Source of the DNA: Caballeronia zhejiangensis
GTDB taxonomy: Bacteria > Pseudomonadota > Gammaproteobacteria > Burkholderiales > Burkholderiaceae
Assembly: GCF_000698575.1 (NCBI RefSeq)
Contig: NZ_JFHD01000001.1
Coordinates: forward strand, 496,001 to 560,000
Reading direction: 5' to 3'
Length of the DNA stretch: 64,000 nt
Shown: positions 9,162-17,863 of the stretch, in pieces
Numbering within the stretch: the first letter of the stretch is position 1
How the letters are laid out: every line of letters begins with the position of its first letter
The notes under the pieces: generated by a model
Database searches by the model: none
Told to the model about the DNA's origin: nothing
Seen by the model: only the letters and a program-made list of their open reading frames with translations
Position numbers and translations under genes: made by a program

Positions 9162-10004
9162 TTACTGCGTGTCGCCGATTTCCGGCGCGATGGCCGCATG
9201 GTTGACGATCGCGACCATCGATATCCCGCCGATCATGTTCCCGAGAAGCGTCGGCAGCAGGAACACGCCGAAGTAATCGCCGATGCTCGCGGCGTGCGTC
9301 ATCACGGCATACGCGGCCTCGGCCGAACTGGCGATGACGTGCGTCAGCTTGCTCACGCCGACGGTGTAAGTCACGAGCAGGATGGTGAGCAGGCGCGCGG
9401 ACCGCGCGCTCGGCAAGAGCCAGACCATCAGCGCGATCAGCCAGCCGGCGAAGACGGCGCGCACCAGCGTCACGCCGAAGCCGGCGCTGAAAGGCGCACG
9501 CGCGACCTCCGCGAGCGCCGCGTTGACGTCGGGATCGAACACGTCCTTGAACTGCAGAAGCGCGGCGAATACTGCGGTGCCGACGAGATTGGATAACAAC
9601 ACGATCGACCATAGGCGCAGCGTTTTACCCACTGTGCGCAAGTCACGCCGCGTGAGCACGGGCAGCACCGCTGTCAGCGTGCTCTCGGTGAAAAGCTGCT
9701 GACGCCCGAGGATGACGAACACGAAGCCGATCGTATATCCCAGGCTTGCAATCAGATGCTGCGATTTGGATGCAGGCAGCTCGCTTTGCAGAATCGCCTG
9801 AACGAGAAAGGAGAAACCCATCGAAAGACCCGCCGCGAGCCCGGACCATATGAGCGCCGAGGCCGTGCGCTCCATCGCGGTTTCGCCCTCTTCGCGCACG
9901 ATTTCGTGGATGACGAGCGCATGCGGCGTCGAATGATCCGCGGCTTGCTCGCGCTGATCGTGGTCGAGGTGGGGCGACTCGGCGCCTGCTTGCGATTCGG
10001 ACAT
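9162..10004 (-). CDS. Formate/nitrite transporter family protein (YfdC-like)
   Basis: A 280-residue inner-membrane protein of the FNT channel family. A roughly 45-residue charged, His-rich N-terminal tail precedes about six hydrophobic segments. Family features include the GLAAGLSMGFSF first helix, TLVRAVFAGWLIALMVW, and the LLPTLLGNMIGG block near the C-terminus. The long tail is typical of the YfdC branch and not of FocA. Start ATG at 10004 has AGGAGA upstream. It lies upstream of the biuret operon on the same strand with a 206-base gap; formate released by formamidase is a possible substrate, but that link is inference. Confidence 0.8.
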   Translation of the reverse strand: MSESQAGAESPHLDHDQREQAADHSTPHALVIHEIVREEGETAMERTASALIWSGLAAGLSMGFSFLVQAILQSELPASKSQHLIASLGYTIGFVFVILGRQQLFTESTLTAVLPVLTRRDLRTVGKTLRLWSIVLLSNLVGTAVFAALLQFKDVFDPDVNAALAEVARAPFSAGFGVTLVRAVFAGWLIALMVWLLPSARSARLLTILLVTYTVGVSKLTHVIASSAEAAYAVMTHAASIGDYFGVFLLPTLLGNMIGGISMVAIVNHAAIAPEIGDTQ

Positions 10005-10149
10005 TGACTCTTCTCCTGAGGCCGCTGCTGCGTGCGTCGTGCACGATGCGATGCGTGCTTACAGCAGATTCGATGCCTGTCGGGCATAGGGCCTGCTGCT
10101 GCGACCTCGTTCACCCGAAACAACCGATCCAACCGATACAAGACCGACG

Positions 10150-10437
10150 ATGAAAACCGAGACCTTTTCCCTTGGCGGCTACGACGTCGAGGTATCGACG
10201 AAACAAACGCCAACCGGCGACTGGACACCCGAGCTGCGCGTCACCCGCAACGGACGGCCGGTCGCTCTGCCTCGAGTCGAGACGGTCGAACCCAACTGGC
10301 TGACGAGCGCGGAAGCGCTGCGCGGCGGCGTCGAGCAGGCGCGCCGGCTGATCGATCGATATCTCGCCGGCCACGACAATCAGCACACCGGCGGCGCAAT
10401 CGGCCATCCGGCGAAGCCCGGCGTCCAGGACAAATGA
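10150..10437 (+). CDS. Small hypothetical protein
   Basis: A 95-residue soluble protein that I do not recognise by function. It starts at an ATG at 10150 and has a beta-rich front (residues 1-45, with NGRPVALPRVETVEP) and a predicted helix (SAEALRGGVEQARRLIDRYL) before a polar tail. No signal peptide. It is the first plus-strand gene after the FNT channel and lies 138 bases before the glycosyltransferase pair; codon use looks native. Confidence 0.65.
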   Translation: MKTETFSLGGYDVEVSTKQTPTGDWTPELRVTRNGRPVALPRVETVEPNWLTSAEALRGGVEQARRLIDRYLAGHDNQHTGGAIGHPAKPGVQDK

Positions 10438-10575
10438 TCTGAATCGCGGCGGCGACGTGCCTGCTTCGAGCGCGACCCGCGATCGTCGCGCGTGTGGCCC
10501 TTCGATTGCTCGGCGAGCTTATCCGTCATCCGCAAGCAATCGGGCTTGCAGCGAACGGCCCGCAAGGACCGCAAA

Positions 10576-11655
10576 ATGAAGATCGCACAAGTTGCACCGC
10601 TCTATGAAAGCGTTCCCCCCAAAGCCTATGGCGCGACCGAACGCGTCGTTTCCGCGCTGACGGAACAACTCGTCGCGTGGGGTCACGACGTCACATTGTT
10701 CGCTGCGGGCGACTCCAAGACCCAGGCGCGCCTTCGCGCGACACATCCGGTGGGACTCTGGCGTGACGAACGCGTGTGGGATACGACGAGCCATCATCTG
10801 CGTCAGCTCGACGCCGTCGTACGCCGCTCCGCGCAGTTCGACCTCGTTCACTTCCACGGCGAGCCGTTTCATCTGCCATTGCAGCGGTATATGTCGTGTC
10901 CGTCGCTTACGACCGTGCACGGCCGACTGCTCGTGCCCGATCACGGTCCGCTCTACGGGGCTTATCCCGATGCGCCGCTCGTTTCCATCTCGGACAGCCA
11001 GCGCAAGGACACACCGCACGCCAACTGGATCGGCACCGTGCATCATGGCCTGCCGCTCGATGCCATGCGCTTCTCTCCGAACGGCGGCGACTATCTGCTT
11101 TTCGTGGGCCGCATGATGCCCGAGAAGGGAATCGAGCGCGCCGTCGAGATCGCGCGGCGCGCGGGGCTGCCGCTCAAGATCGCCGCGGCCGTGCATCCCG
11201 GCGAACGCGCGTGGTTCAGGGAAGAGATTTATCCGATGCTGGAGGCCTCGCAATCGTTCGTCGAATATCTCGGCGAAGTGGGCGGCGAGACGCGCCTCGA
11301 ACTCTTCTCCCACGCGCGTGCGTTGATGTTTCCGATCGGCTGGGAGGAGCCCTTCGGCCTCGTGCTCATCGAGGCGATGGCTTCCGGCACGCCCGCGATC
11401 GCTTTCCGGCGCGGTGCGGTGCCGGAGATCGTCGAGCATGGCGTGACGGGTTTCATCGTCGACGATGTCGAACAGGCCGTGCGTGCAGTGCAGAAACTCG
11501 GCACCATTCGTCGCAACGATTGCCGGCGCAGCTTCGAGCGGCGCTTCAGCGCCGAGCGCATGACGCGCGATTACCTCGCGATTTATCGCACGCTGCTCGC
11601 GGATCCAGCGCGAGGCGGCGAGGAATGGGCACCCGGCGACCCGATGCAGGCATGA
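10576..11655 (+). CDS. GT4-family glycosyltransferase (first of two tandem paralogues)
   Basis: A 359-residue GT-B fold glycosyltransferase. The N-terminal Rossmann half begins MKIAQVAPLYESVPP; the C-terminal half holds the nucleotide-sugar part, with VGRMMPEKGIERA near residue 177 and the EPFGLVLIEAMASG E-x7-E motif near residue 258. The ATG at 10576 follows an AAGGAC and gives the usual GT4 N-terminus; the frame is open further upstream. About 40 bases separate it from its paralogue at 11696, which shares the same block order and the YESVPP opening. Such enzymes transfer a sugar from an activated donor at the inner face of the membrane; donor and acceptor cannot be read from the sequence. 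Confidence 0.85.
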   Translation: MKIAQVAPLYESVPPKAYGATERVVSALTEQLVAWGHDVTLFAAGDSKTQARLRATHPVGLWRDERVWDTTSHHLRQLDAVVRRSAQFDLVHFHGEPFHLPLQRYMSCPSLTTVHGRLLVPDHGPLYGAYPDAPLVSISDSQRKDTPHANWIGTVHHGLPLDAMRFSPNGGDYLLFVGRMMPEKGIERAVEIARRAGLPLKIAAAVHPGERAWFREEIYPMLEASQSFVEYLGEVGGETRLELFSHARALMFPIGWEEPFGLVLIEAMASGTPAIAFRRGAVPEIVEHGVTGFIVDDVEQAVRAVQKLGTIRRNDCRRSFERRFSAERMTRDYLAIYRTLLADPARGGEEWAPGDPMQA

Positions 11656-11695
11656 CGATTGCCGTTCCCGGTTGCATTCACTCGCGTAATTGGCC

Positions 11696-12751
11696 ATGCG
11701 CATCGCTCAGGTTTCCACTCTTTATGAGAGCGTGCCGCCGCGACGTTACGGCGGCATAGAGCGCGTCGTGTCCTGGCTCACGGAAGAACTCGTGAAGATG
11801 GGACACGACGTCACGCTCTTTGCAAGCGCCGACTCGCGCACACGCGCGAAGCTCGTCGCGAGTTCGGACTGCGCCGTGAGACTGCTCGAAGACACCGCCG
11901 ATCCGCAAGCCTTCCACTTCGCGATGCTCGAGGACGTCGTGCGCGCGTCCGGCGATTTCGACATCGTGCATTTTCATACGGACTACATGAGCTTTCCGTA
12001 CGCGCGCCGGCTCGATGCCGCGCACGTTACGACGCTTCACTGGCGGCTCGACGTGCCCGGCCTCGACGCGCTTTACCGGCGTTTCGCCGATGTGCCGCTC
12101 GTGTCCATCTCCGATGCGCAGCGCGAGCCGATGCCGTGGGCCGGCTGGACCGCGACCGTGCATCACGGCATGCCCGCGGCGTTGCTGCCGTTTCAGGCGC
12201 GGGCGGAACGGCATCTCGCGTTCGTCGGACGTATCGCGCCATCGAAGGGACCGGACGCGGCCATCCGCATCGCGCGGCGGGCGAACGTGCCGCTCAGGAT
12301 CGCGGCGAAGATCGACGAAGCGGATCGCCCCTACTTCATTCGCGATGTCGAACCGCTCATCGAGGCGCCGCACGTCGAATTCGTCGGCGAACTCGACGAT
12401 CACGGCAAGCGCGGACTGCTCGGCCATGCCCGCGCGATGCTCTTTCCGATCGCCTGGCCGGAGCCCTTCGGCATCGCGATGATCGAAGCGCTCGCGTGCG
12501 GCACGCCGGTCATCGCGTTCGGGCGCGGTTCGGTGCCGGAGATCATCGAGCATGGCGTGAGCGGGTTCATCGTGCGCGACGAGGACGAGGCGGTCGAAGC
12601 CGTCGCGCGATTGCCGGAGATCGACCGGCGCGCATGCCGCGCGCGCTTCGAGCAGTTTTTCACGGCGGAGCGCATGGCGCGTGCTTATGTCGAGGTCTAC
12701 GAGCGGCTCGTGCGCGAGCGCACCGCGCGGCTCACATTGACGGAGGTTTGA
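11696..12751 (+). CDS. GT4-family glycosyltransferase (second tandem paralogue)
   Basis: A 351-residue GT-B glycosyltransferase. It begins MRIAQVSTLYESVPPRRYGG and carries VGRIAPSKGPDAA in the donor-binding half and EPFGIAMIEALACG as the E-x7-E motif. Similarity to the preceding protein runs end to end, so this is an old tandem duplication with divergence. The ATG at 11696 is preferred to a TTG two codons earlier. Its stop is immediately followed by the ATG of the HAD-ATPase fusion, with GGAGG inside its last codons, so the two are translationally coupled and probably act in one pathway. Confidence 0.85.
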   Translation: MRIAQVSTLYESVPPRRYGGIERVVSWLTEELVKMGHDVTLFASADSRTRAKLVASSDCAVRLLEDTADPQAFHFAMLEDVVRASGDFDIVHFHTDYMSFPYARRLDAAHVTTLHWRLDVPGLDALYRRFADVPLVSISDAQREPMPWAGWTATVHHGMPAALLPFQARAERHLAFVGRIAPSKGPDAAIRIARRANVPLRIAAKIDEADRPYFIRDVEPLIEAPHVEFVGELDDHGKRGLLGHARAMLFPIAWPEPFGIAMIEALACGTPVIAFGRGSVPEIIEHGVSGFIVRDEDEAVEAVARLPEIDRRACRARFEQFFTAERMARAYVEVYERLVRERTARLTLTEV

Positions 12752-14560
12752 ATGCGCTGCATGGTGCTTGCAAGCGATTACGACGGCACGCTGGCGCAGC
12801 ATGGCCGCGTCGATGAAGCGACGTGGCGCGCCGTCGACCGGCTGCGCGAATCCGGCCGCCATATGGTGCTCGTCACCGGCCGCGAACTCGACGATCTGCT
12901 GAGTCTGTGCGACGGCATCGACCGGTTTTCGTATGTGGTCGCGGAGAACGGCGGCGTGCTCTATCACCCGGCGACGCGCGAACGCACGCTTCTGGCGCCG
13001 CCGCCGCCCGCCGCGTTCGTCGAAGCGATGCGGCAACGCGGCGTGAAGCACCTGAGCGTGAGCGAGACGCTCGTCGCCACATCGCGCCCGTACGACGAAC
13101 AGGCGCACGAAGCGATCCGCGAACTCGGCCTCGATCTGCACGTCGTGTTCAACGGCGACGCGGTGATGATTCTCGCGCCCGGCATCAGCAAGGCGACGGG
13201 GCTCGATGCCGCCCTCGATGCGATGGCGTTCTCGCCGCGCAATGCCGTCGGCGTCGGCGATGCGCAGAACGATCATCCGCTGCTGGACGCGTGCGAGTTC
13301 GGCGCCGCGGTCGGCAACGCGCTCGATGTGCTGAAGGCGCACGCGGATATCTGTCTCGAAGGCGTCGCCGGGGCGGGCGTCGCGGAACTCATCGACAAGA
13401 TTCTGGCCGACGACCTCGCACACCTGAGCCGACGCGACGCGCGGCACAACCTGCTGATCGGGCATCGCACCGTAAGCGGCGATGGCGGCGATGAAGACAC
13501 CGCCGAAACGCTCGAACAGCAAGGCACCGTCGCGCTGCTCGCCGGGCAGTCGGGCGGCGGCAAGTCGACCTTGTTGACCGGACTCATGGAGCGTCTGTGC
13601 GCGGCGGGATATCAGTTCTGCGCGCTCGATCCGGAAGGCGATTTCGACAATCTCGAAAAGACGCTCGCCATCGGCAATGCGGAGCACGCGCCCAAAGGCG
13701 ACGACATCATGAAGTTGCTGCGCCAGCCGCGCCAGCCTGTCGTCGCGAATCTGATGCACGTTGCGTTCGCCGAGCGGCCTTCGTACTGCGCCGAACTGCT
13801 CGCCGAGCTGCAATCGACCCGCGCGCTCAACGGGCGACCGCACTGGATATTGTTCGACGAGGCGCATCAGCTTTTCCCGAACGCCGCGAACGCCGCCGAC
13901 GAAACCCTGCCGGAGCAACTCGGCCCGGCCATCTTCGCGACGGTGCATCCGAACGCGATCTCGCAGCGCGTGCTCGAACGCGTCAACGTGTTCATCGGCG
14001 CAGGTCCCGGCGCCTGGGAAGCGCTCGAGGAGTTCGCGCGCGCCGCGGGCATCGCGATGCCGCGCCGGCTATCGGGCGCGCCCGAAGTCGGTCAGGCGCT
14101 CGTCTGGCGGCGCGAGCCGCTCAGCGGCGACGCCTGGGGCGATCCGCGCATCGTTCGCGTGGAGCCGGCCAAAACGCAGCGTCGCCGTCATGTGCGCAAA
14201 TATGCGGCGGGCATGCTTATCCCCGAGCGCAGTTTCTACTTTCGCGGGCCGGAGAATCGGCTCAAGCTGCGCGCGCACAACCTCACGCTTTTCCTCGAAC
14301 TGGCCGATGGCGTCGATGAAGACACATGGCTCTTTCATCTGCGGCGCGGCGACTATTCGACATGGTTCCGCGATGTAATCGGCGACGCCGAACTCGCCGA
14401 CGAAACCGCCGCCGTCGAGCGCGAACATCGGGATTCCGCCGAGGAGAGCCTCGCTGCGATCACCCGTCTCGTGCAGGTGCGCTATACGCAGCCCGAGAAT
14501 CCGGTGTTGCCGAACGTGCTCGCGCCCGGCGCGAAGGGCGGCGAACGAACGCCGCCATGA
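12752..14560 (+). CDS. HAD phosphatase fused to a P-loop ATPase
   Basis: A 602-residue fusion. Residues 1-220 are a HAD-IIB (Cof/sugar-phosphatase type) domain with all four motifs: DYDGT (Asp9, Asp11), VTGR (Thr42), Lys147 and GDAQND (Asp170, Asp174). Residues about 255-440 are a P-loop ATPase with Walker A GQSGGGKS (265-272), a DPEGDFD block and Walker B WILFDEAH (365-372), resembling HerA/DUF87-type ATPases. A third conserved stretch (about 485-560, SFYFRGPENRLKLRA and GVDEDTWLFHL) looks like a separate domain unknown to me. It follows the second glycosyltransferase with no gap. The phosphatase may act on a sugar phosphate made or used by the pair; why an ATPase is attached is not known to me. 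Confidence 0.8.
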   Translation: MRCMVLASDYDGTLAQHGRVDEATWRAVDRLRESGRHMVLVTGRELDDLLSLCDGIDRFSYVVAENGGVLYHPATRERTLLAPPPPAAFVEAMRQRGVKHLSVSETLVATSRPYDEQAHEAIRELGLDLHVVFNGDAVMILAPGISKATGLDAALDAMAFSPRNAVGVGDAQNDHPLLDACEFGAAVGNALDVLKAHADICLEGVAGAGVAELIDKILADDLAHLSRRDARHNLLIGHRTVSGDGGDEDTAETLEQQGTVALLAGQSGGGKSTLLTGLMERLCAAGYQFCALDPEGDFDNLEKTLAIGNAEHAPKGDDIMKLLRQPRQPVVANLMHVAFAERPSYCAELLAELQSTRALNGRPHWILFDEAHQLFPNAANAADETLPEQLGPAIFATVHPNAISQRVLERVNVFIGAGPGAWEALEEFARAAGIAMPRRLSGAPEVGQALVWRREPLSGDAWGDPRIVRVEPAKTQRRRHVRKYAAGMLIPERSFYFRGPENRLKLRAHNLTLFLELADGVDEDTWLFHLRRGDYSTWFRDVIGDAELADETAAVEREHRDSAEESLAAITRLVQVRYTQPENPVLPNVLAPGAKGGERTPP

Positions 14561-14611
14561 GAACCGGCTTGCAAGCGTCGCTCCCTTCGAGCGCGCGACC
14601 GCATCGCACGA

Positions 14612-15718
14612 TCAGTCTTCTTCGAAGAGATGCCGGTACTGATGCGGCTGCGAGCGCAGATACTGCTTCGGCGCGCGCACCTGTGCGCCCAGCTCCGCCG
14701 CGGCGTGCCACGGCCAGCGCGGGTCGTACAGGGCCGTGCGCGCGAGCGCGATCATGTCGGCATCGCCGGTTCCGACGATGGCCTCCGCCTGTTCGATGCC
14801 CGTGATCAGCCCGACCGCGATGACCGGCATCCCGACCGCCTGCTTCACGGCGCGCGCGAGCGGCACCTGATAGCTCGGCCCGACCGGAATCTTCTGCGCC
14901 GGATGAAGCCCGCCGCTCGATACGTGAACGGCATCGCAGCCGCGCGCTTCGAGCGCTTTGGCGAATGCGACGGTCTGCTCGATGTCCCAGCCGCCTTCGA
15001 CCCAATCGGTGCCGGACACGCGGATCGTCACCGGCCGCTCGGCGGGAAATGCGGCGCGCACGGCGTCGAACACTTCGAGCGGAAAACGCATGCGGTTCTC
15101 GAGCGAACCGCCGTATTCATCGTCGCGCCGGTTCGACAACGGCGACAAGAACTGATGCAGCAAGTAGCCATGCGCCGCGTGGATCTGAATGAGATCGATG
15201 CCGAGACGCGCCGCGCGCGTGGCGGCCGCCGTGAACGCATCGCGGATGCGCGCGAGTCCGGCCGCATCGAGCGCGACCGGCGGCGCTTCGCCGTCCTCAT
15301 AGGCGACGCTCGAAGGCGCTTCGGTCTGCCAGCCATGCGCGTGATCGGCTGAAATCTGGGCGCCGCCTTCCCACGGCACATCGGTCGATGCCTTGCGTCC
15401 CGCGTGACTCAACTGGATCGCGACCGGCATGTCCGACCATCGCCGGATGCCGTCGAGCGTGCGCTTCAGCGCCGCTTCGGTTTCGTCGTTCCAGAGACCG
15501 ACATCCGCATATGTGATGCGTCCCTCCGGCAGCACGGCCGTTGCTTCGATGGTGAGCAAGGCCGCGCCGGACAGCGCGAGCTGACCGAGATGAATCAGAT
15601 GCCAGTCGTTCATGCAGCCGTCTTCGGCGGAGTACTGGCACATCGGCGCGATCACGATGCGATTGGCGAGGGTCAGATTGCGCAAGCGCGCAGGTTGGAA
15701 CAGTGCAGGCTGTGACAT
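14612..15718 (-). CDS. NADH:flavin oxidoreductase, old yellow enzyme family (YqjM/XenA-like)
   Basis: A 368-residue FMN-dependent TIM-barrel ene-reductase. It shows the short YqjM/XenA-class features: APMCQYSAEDG with the redox-tuning Cys near residue 25, QLSHAGRK, the IHAAHGYLLHQFLSP substrate-side motif with its His pair, and PVIAVGLI and DADMIALART in the FMN phosphate site. ATG at 15718 is the family-like start; the frame continues upstream without other support. It reduces activated C=C bonds of enones or xenobiotics with NAD(P)H. It stands alone, convergent with the HAD-ATPase gene, with 51 bases between their ends. Confidence 0.88.
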   Translation of the reverse strand: MSQPALFQPARLRNLTLANRIVIAPMCQYSAEDGCMNDWHLIHLGQLALSGAALLTIEATAVLPEGRITYADVGLWNDETEAALKRTLDGIRRWSDMPVAIQLSHAGRKASTDVPWEGGAQISADHAHGWQTEAPSSVAYEDGEAPPVALDAAGLARIRDAFTAAATRAARLGIDLIQIHAAHGYLLHQFLSPLSNRRDDEYGGSLENRMRFPLEVFDAVRAAFPAERPVTIRVSGTDWVEGGWDIEQTVAFAKALEARGCDAVHVSSGGLHPAQKIPVGPSYQVPLARAVKQAVGMPVIAVGLITGIEQAEAIVGTGDADMIALARTALYDPRWPWHAAAELGAQVRAPKQYLRSQPHQYRHLFEED

Positions 15719-15819
15719 GGACAGGTTCCTTGGCGGTTGTGACGTCGCGAGGGGCGCGACCCATGCCGTCGTCGCCAGCAATGGCTATTCCGTCGACATT
15801 CAAGCCGGGCGCGCGGACA

Positions 15820-16554
15820 TCACAGCAGCTTCGACAACACAGGCAGCAGAACGGGCACGACGAACGCGGTAAACACGCCGTTCAGCCCCATGCCGAGGCC
15901 GGCGAACGCGCCCATCTCTTCGCTGACCTGAAAGGCGCGCGCCGTGCCGATGCCATGCGACGCCACGCCGAGCGCGAAGCCGCGCGCCTCGACGTCGGAA
16001 ACGCGCAGCACATTGAGGATACCCCGCGCGGTGACGGCGCCGAACACGCCCGTCGTGATGACGAGCACCGCCGTCAGCGAAGGCACGCCGCCGATCTCCT
16101 TCGCCACGGCCATCGCGATGGGCGTCGTCGCGGACTTCGGCGCGAGCGATGCAATCGACTGACGCGACGCCCCGAGCAAGGCCGCCACGGACACGGCGGA
16201 TACGATCGCGGTCAGCGAGCCGGCGGCGAGACTCACGAGAATCGGCCACGCGAGTCGCTTCAGATTCGCCCACTGCCGATAAAGCGGCAACGCCAGCGCG
16301 ACCGTGGCCGGCCCGAGCAGAAAATGCACGAACTGCGCGCCGTCGAAATACGTTTCGTAGGCCGTGCCGCTCGTCTTGAGCACCACGACGACGATGGCCA
16401 CCGAAATCAGCACCGGATTGGCGAGCGGATTGAAGCGGCACGCCGCGTAGATGCGCTGCGCGATGAGGTACGCGAGCAGCGTGATGGTAAGGCCGAGCAG
16501 CGGCGTGGCCGCCAGATAGACCCAGATCGCTCCGAAGTGCGGCACCGGGATCAT
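15820..16554 (-). CDS. lrgB: LrgB/CidB-family membrane protein
   Basis: A 244-residue inner-membrane protein of the LrgB family with hydrophobic segments across its length and the conserved SLAPKSATTPIAMAVAKEIGG motif around residue 135. Its ATG overlaps the LrgA stop by four bases, so the two are translated together. LrgAB/CidAB-type pairs are holin-like or, in better studied bacteria and plastids, carry pyruvate or glycolate-type metabolites. Which applies here cannot be told from sequence. Confidence 0.87.
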   Translation of the reverse strand: MIPVPHFGAIWVYLAATPLLGLTITLLAYLIAQRIYAACRFNPLANPVLISVAIVVVVLKTSGTAYETYFDGAQFVHFLLGPATVALALPLYRQWANLKRLAWPILVSLAAGSLTAIVSAVSVAALLGASRQSIASLAPKSATTPIAMAVAKEIGGVPSLTAVLVITTGVFGAVTARGILNVLRVSDVEARGFALGVASHGIGTARAFQVSEEMGAFAGLGMGLNGVFTAFVVPVLLPVLSKLL

Positions 16555-16922
16555 GTGCGGTCTCCGTGTTCATGGGCGACGCGGCGGCGGCCGCGCAGCA
16601 TCGCACGCATGACGAGCGCGGTGACGGCGATCGCGAGTGTGGTACTGACTGCAACGGAGAACACGACGGCAAGCACGTCGCCGCGCAGCGCATGCGCCGA
16701 CACCATGATGCCGACGCCCGCCGGCACGAACAGCAGAGACAGGTGCCGGAGCAGTTCGAGCGCCGTGGGTTCGAGCGTGGCCGCGGCGGCCGGACGCAAT
16801 GCGCAGTATCCGGCGAGCAGAAGCATGCCGATGACCGGGCCGGGCACCGGCAGGCTGAAGAGATAGGAAAGCCCTTCTCCGAGACACTGGAAAACGAGCA
16901 ATGTAGCAATTGCGGCGAGCAT
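16551..16922 (-). CDS. lrgA: LrgA/CidA-family membrane protein
   Basis: A 123-residue small inner-membrane protein. The LPVPGPVIGMLLL motif near residue 24 and LLFVPAGVGIM near residue 64 are the LrgA/CidA signature, with four predicted membrane segments and a basic C-terminal tail. ATG at 16922 has AGGAG 14-18 bases upstream. It is first in a two-gene operon with LrgB. A leader with a strong intrinsic terminator lies 150-200 bases upstream on the same strand (17069-17098), which may control its transcription. Confidence 0.87.
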   Translation of the reverse strand: MLAAIATLLVFQCLGEGLSYLFSLPVPGPVIGMLLLAGYCALRPAAAATLEPTALELLRHLSLLFVPAGVGIMVSAHALRGDVLAVVFSVAVSTTLAIAVTALVMRAMLRGRRRVAHEHGDRT

Positions 16923-17295
16923 GGGAAAAACTCCTGGTGCGTGCGATGTTCATGCCTTCTTTCGGCAGCGGACGAAGCGTACCCGAGATGCTCGGGAAGC
17001 GCGTGACTCGCCCGCACATCGGGCACGGGCTGGTCGATCCATCTGCCCCGCTCGATGCGACTTTGTGCAAAAAAAAGGCCCGCCTGAAAACGGCGGGCTG
17101 AAGCCACGGAAGATAACGCGCCATTCAAGGCGCGCTTGAAGTATCGCGCTTTATTTTCATGTCGCAACAGTACGAAGGGCATCCTAACTATTCGTCGTCA
17201 TGCCACGAACATGCGCGGCATGACGATTGCGAGTCATCGGGCAGCGCGAAGCGCGATTGCTTCGCTCATCCGTTCACATCGATCCGGGAGACACC
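16923..17295. other. Intergenic region between divergent lrgA and the DUF892 gene
   Basis: This 373-base gap holds the lrgA leader on the minus strand and the promoter of the ferritin-like gene on the plus strand. On the minus strand there is a possible 11-codon ORF (17160-17125), whose stop is directly followed by another ATG at 17124. A small hairpin (arms 17117-17122 and 17129-17134) follows, then a T-tailed terminator at 17069-17098. On the plus side a CATGCC...GGCATG inverted repeat lies at about 17199-17222. Confidence 0.6.
17069..17098 (-). terminator. Intrinsic terminator in the lrgA leader (attenuator candidate)
   Basis: Read on the minus strand, a perfect GCCCGCC/GGCGGGC stem (17092-17098 with 17078-17084) and a 7-base loop are followed by eight T residues (17069-17076). 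It is a textbook rho-independent terminator. No protein gene of confidence lies just upstream on this strand, so it either attenuates lrgAB or ends a small RNA begun between about 17100 and 17290. Confidence 0.75.
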
Positions 17296-17802
17296 ATGGC
17301 TCAACCGACCGAACACCTGCTCGACTGGCTTCGCGACGCGCACGCGATGGAACAGCAAGCCGAGCAAATGCTGCGCGCGCAGTCCGGGCGCCTCGAGCAC
17401 TATCCGCAACTGAAGGCGCGTATCGATCAGCATCTGGAAGAAACGCTGGACCAGCAGAAGATCGTCGCCGCGTGCATCGAGCGGCTCGGCGGCAGCACAT
17501 CGACGGTCAAGGATCTTGCCGCCAAGATGATGGCCTTCGCGCAAGCGGCGGGCGGCATGACGATGACCGACGAAGTCGTGAAAGGCGCCATCATGAGCTA
17601 TGTATTCGAGAACATGGAGATCGCGTCCTACACCTCGCTAATTGCGGCAGCGACGCGCTGCGGCGATGCCGAAACCCGGGCCGCGTGCGAACGGATCCTG
17701 CCTCAGGAGCAGGCAATGGCGCAATGGCTGCTCGAACACATCCCTTCCATCTCGACCGAATATCTCGACCGCTCGGCATCCGGTCAGGAAGCGAAGAAAT
17801 AA
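17296..17802 (+). CDS. DUF892 (YciE/YciF-like) ferritin-like domain protein
   Basis: A 168-residue all-helical protein of the YciF/YciE DUF892 family, which has a ferritin-like four-helix bundle and is induced by osmotic and general stress in enterics. Repeated acidic and His residues that could form a di-metal site are seen: EQQAEQML near residue 15, HLEETLDQQ near 44, ENMEIASY near 110 and PQEQAMAQWLLEH near 138. The ATG at 17296 has GGGAG upstream; the frame is open further but without another good start. It opens a run of small plus-strand genes of stress type. Confidence 0.85.
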   Translation: MAQPTEHLLDWLRDAHAMEQQAEQMLRAQSGRLEHYPQLKARIDQHLEETLDQQKIVAACIERLGGSTSTVKDLAAKMMAFAQAAGGMTMTDEVVKGAIMSYVFENMEIASYTSLIAAATRCGDAETRAACERILPQEQAMAQWLLEHIPSISTEYLDRSASGQEAKK

Positions 17803-17863
17803 GCCTTGCATAAGGCTTCGACATGTTCGTTCATCCAGTCGTCATACCTAGCCGGAACACACC

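Noticed and set aside
16570..17124. Minus-strand open frame of 184 codons starting in the lrgA leader
   Set aside because: It overlaps lrgA in another frame and reads through a strong terminator. Only its first codons could matter, as a leader; it is not listed as a gene.
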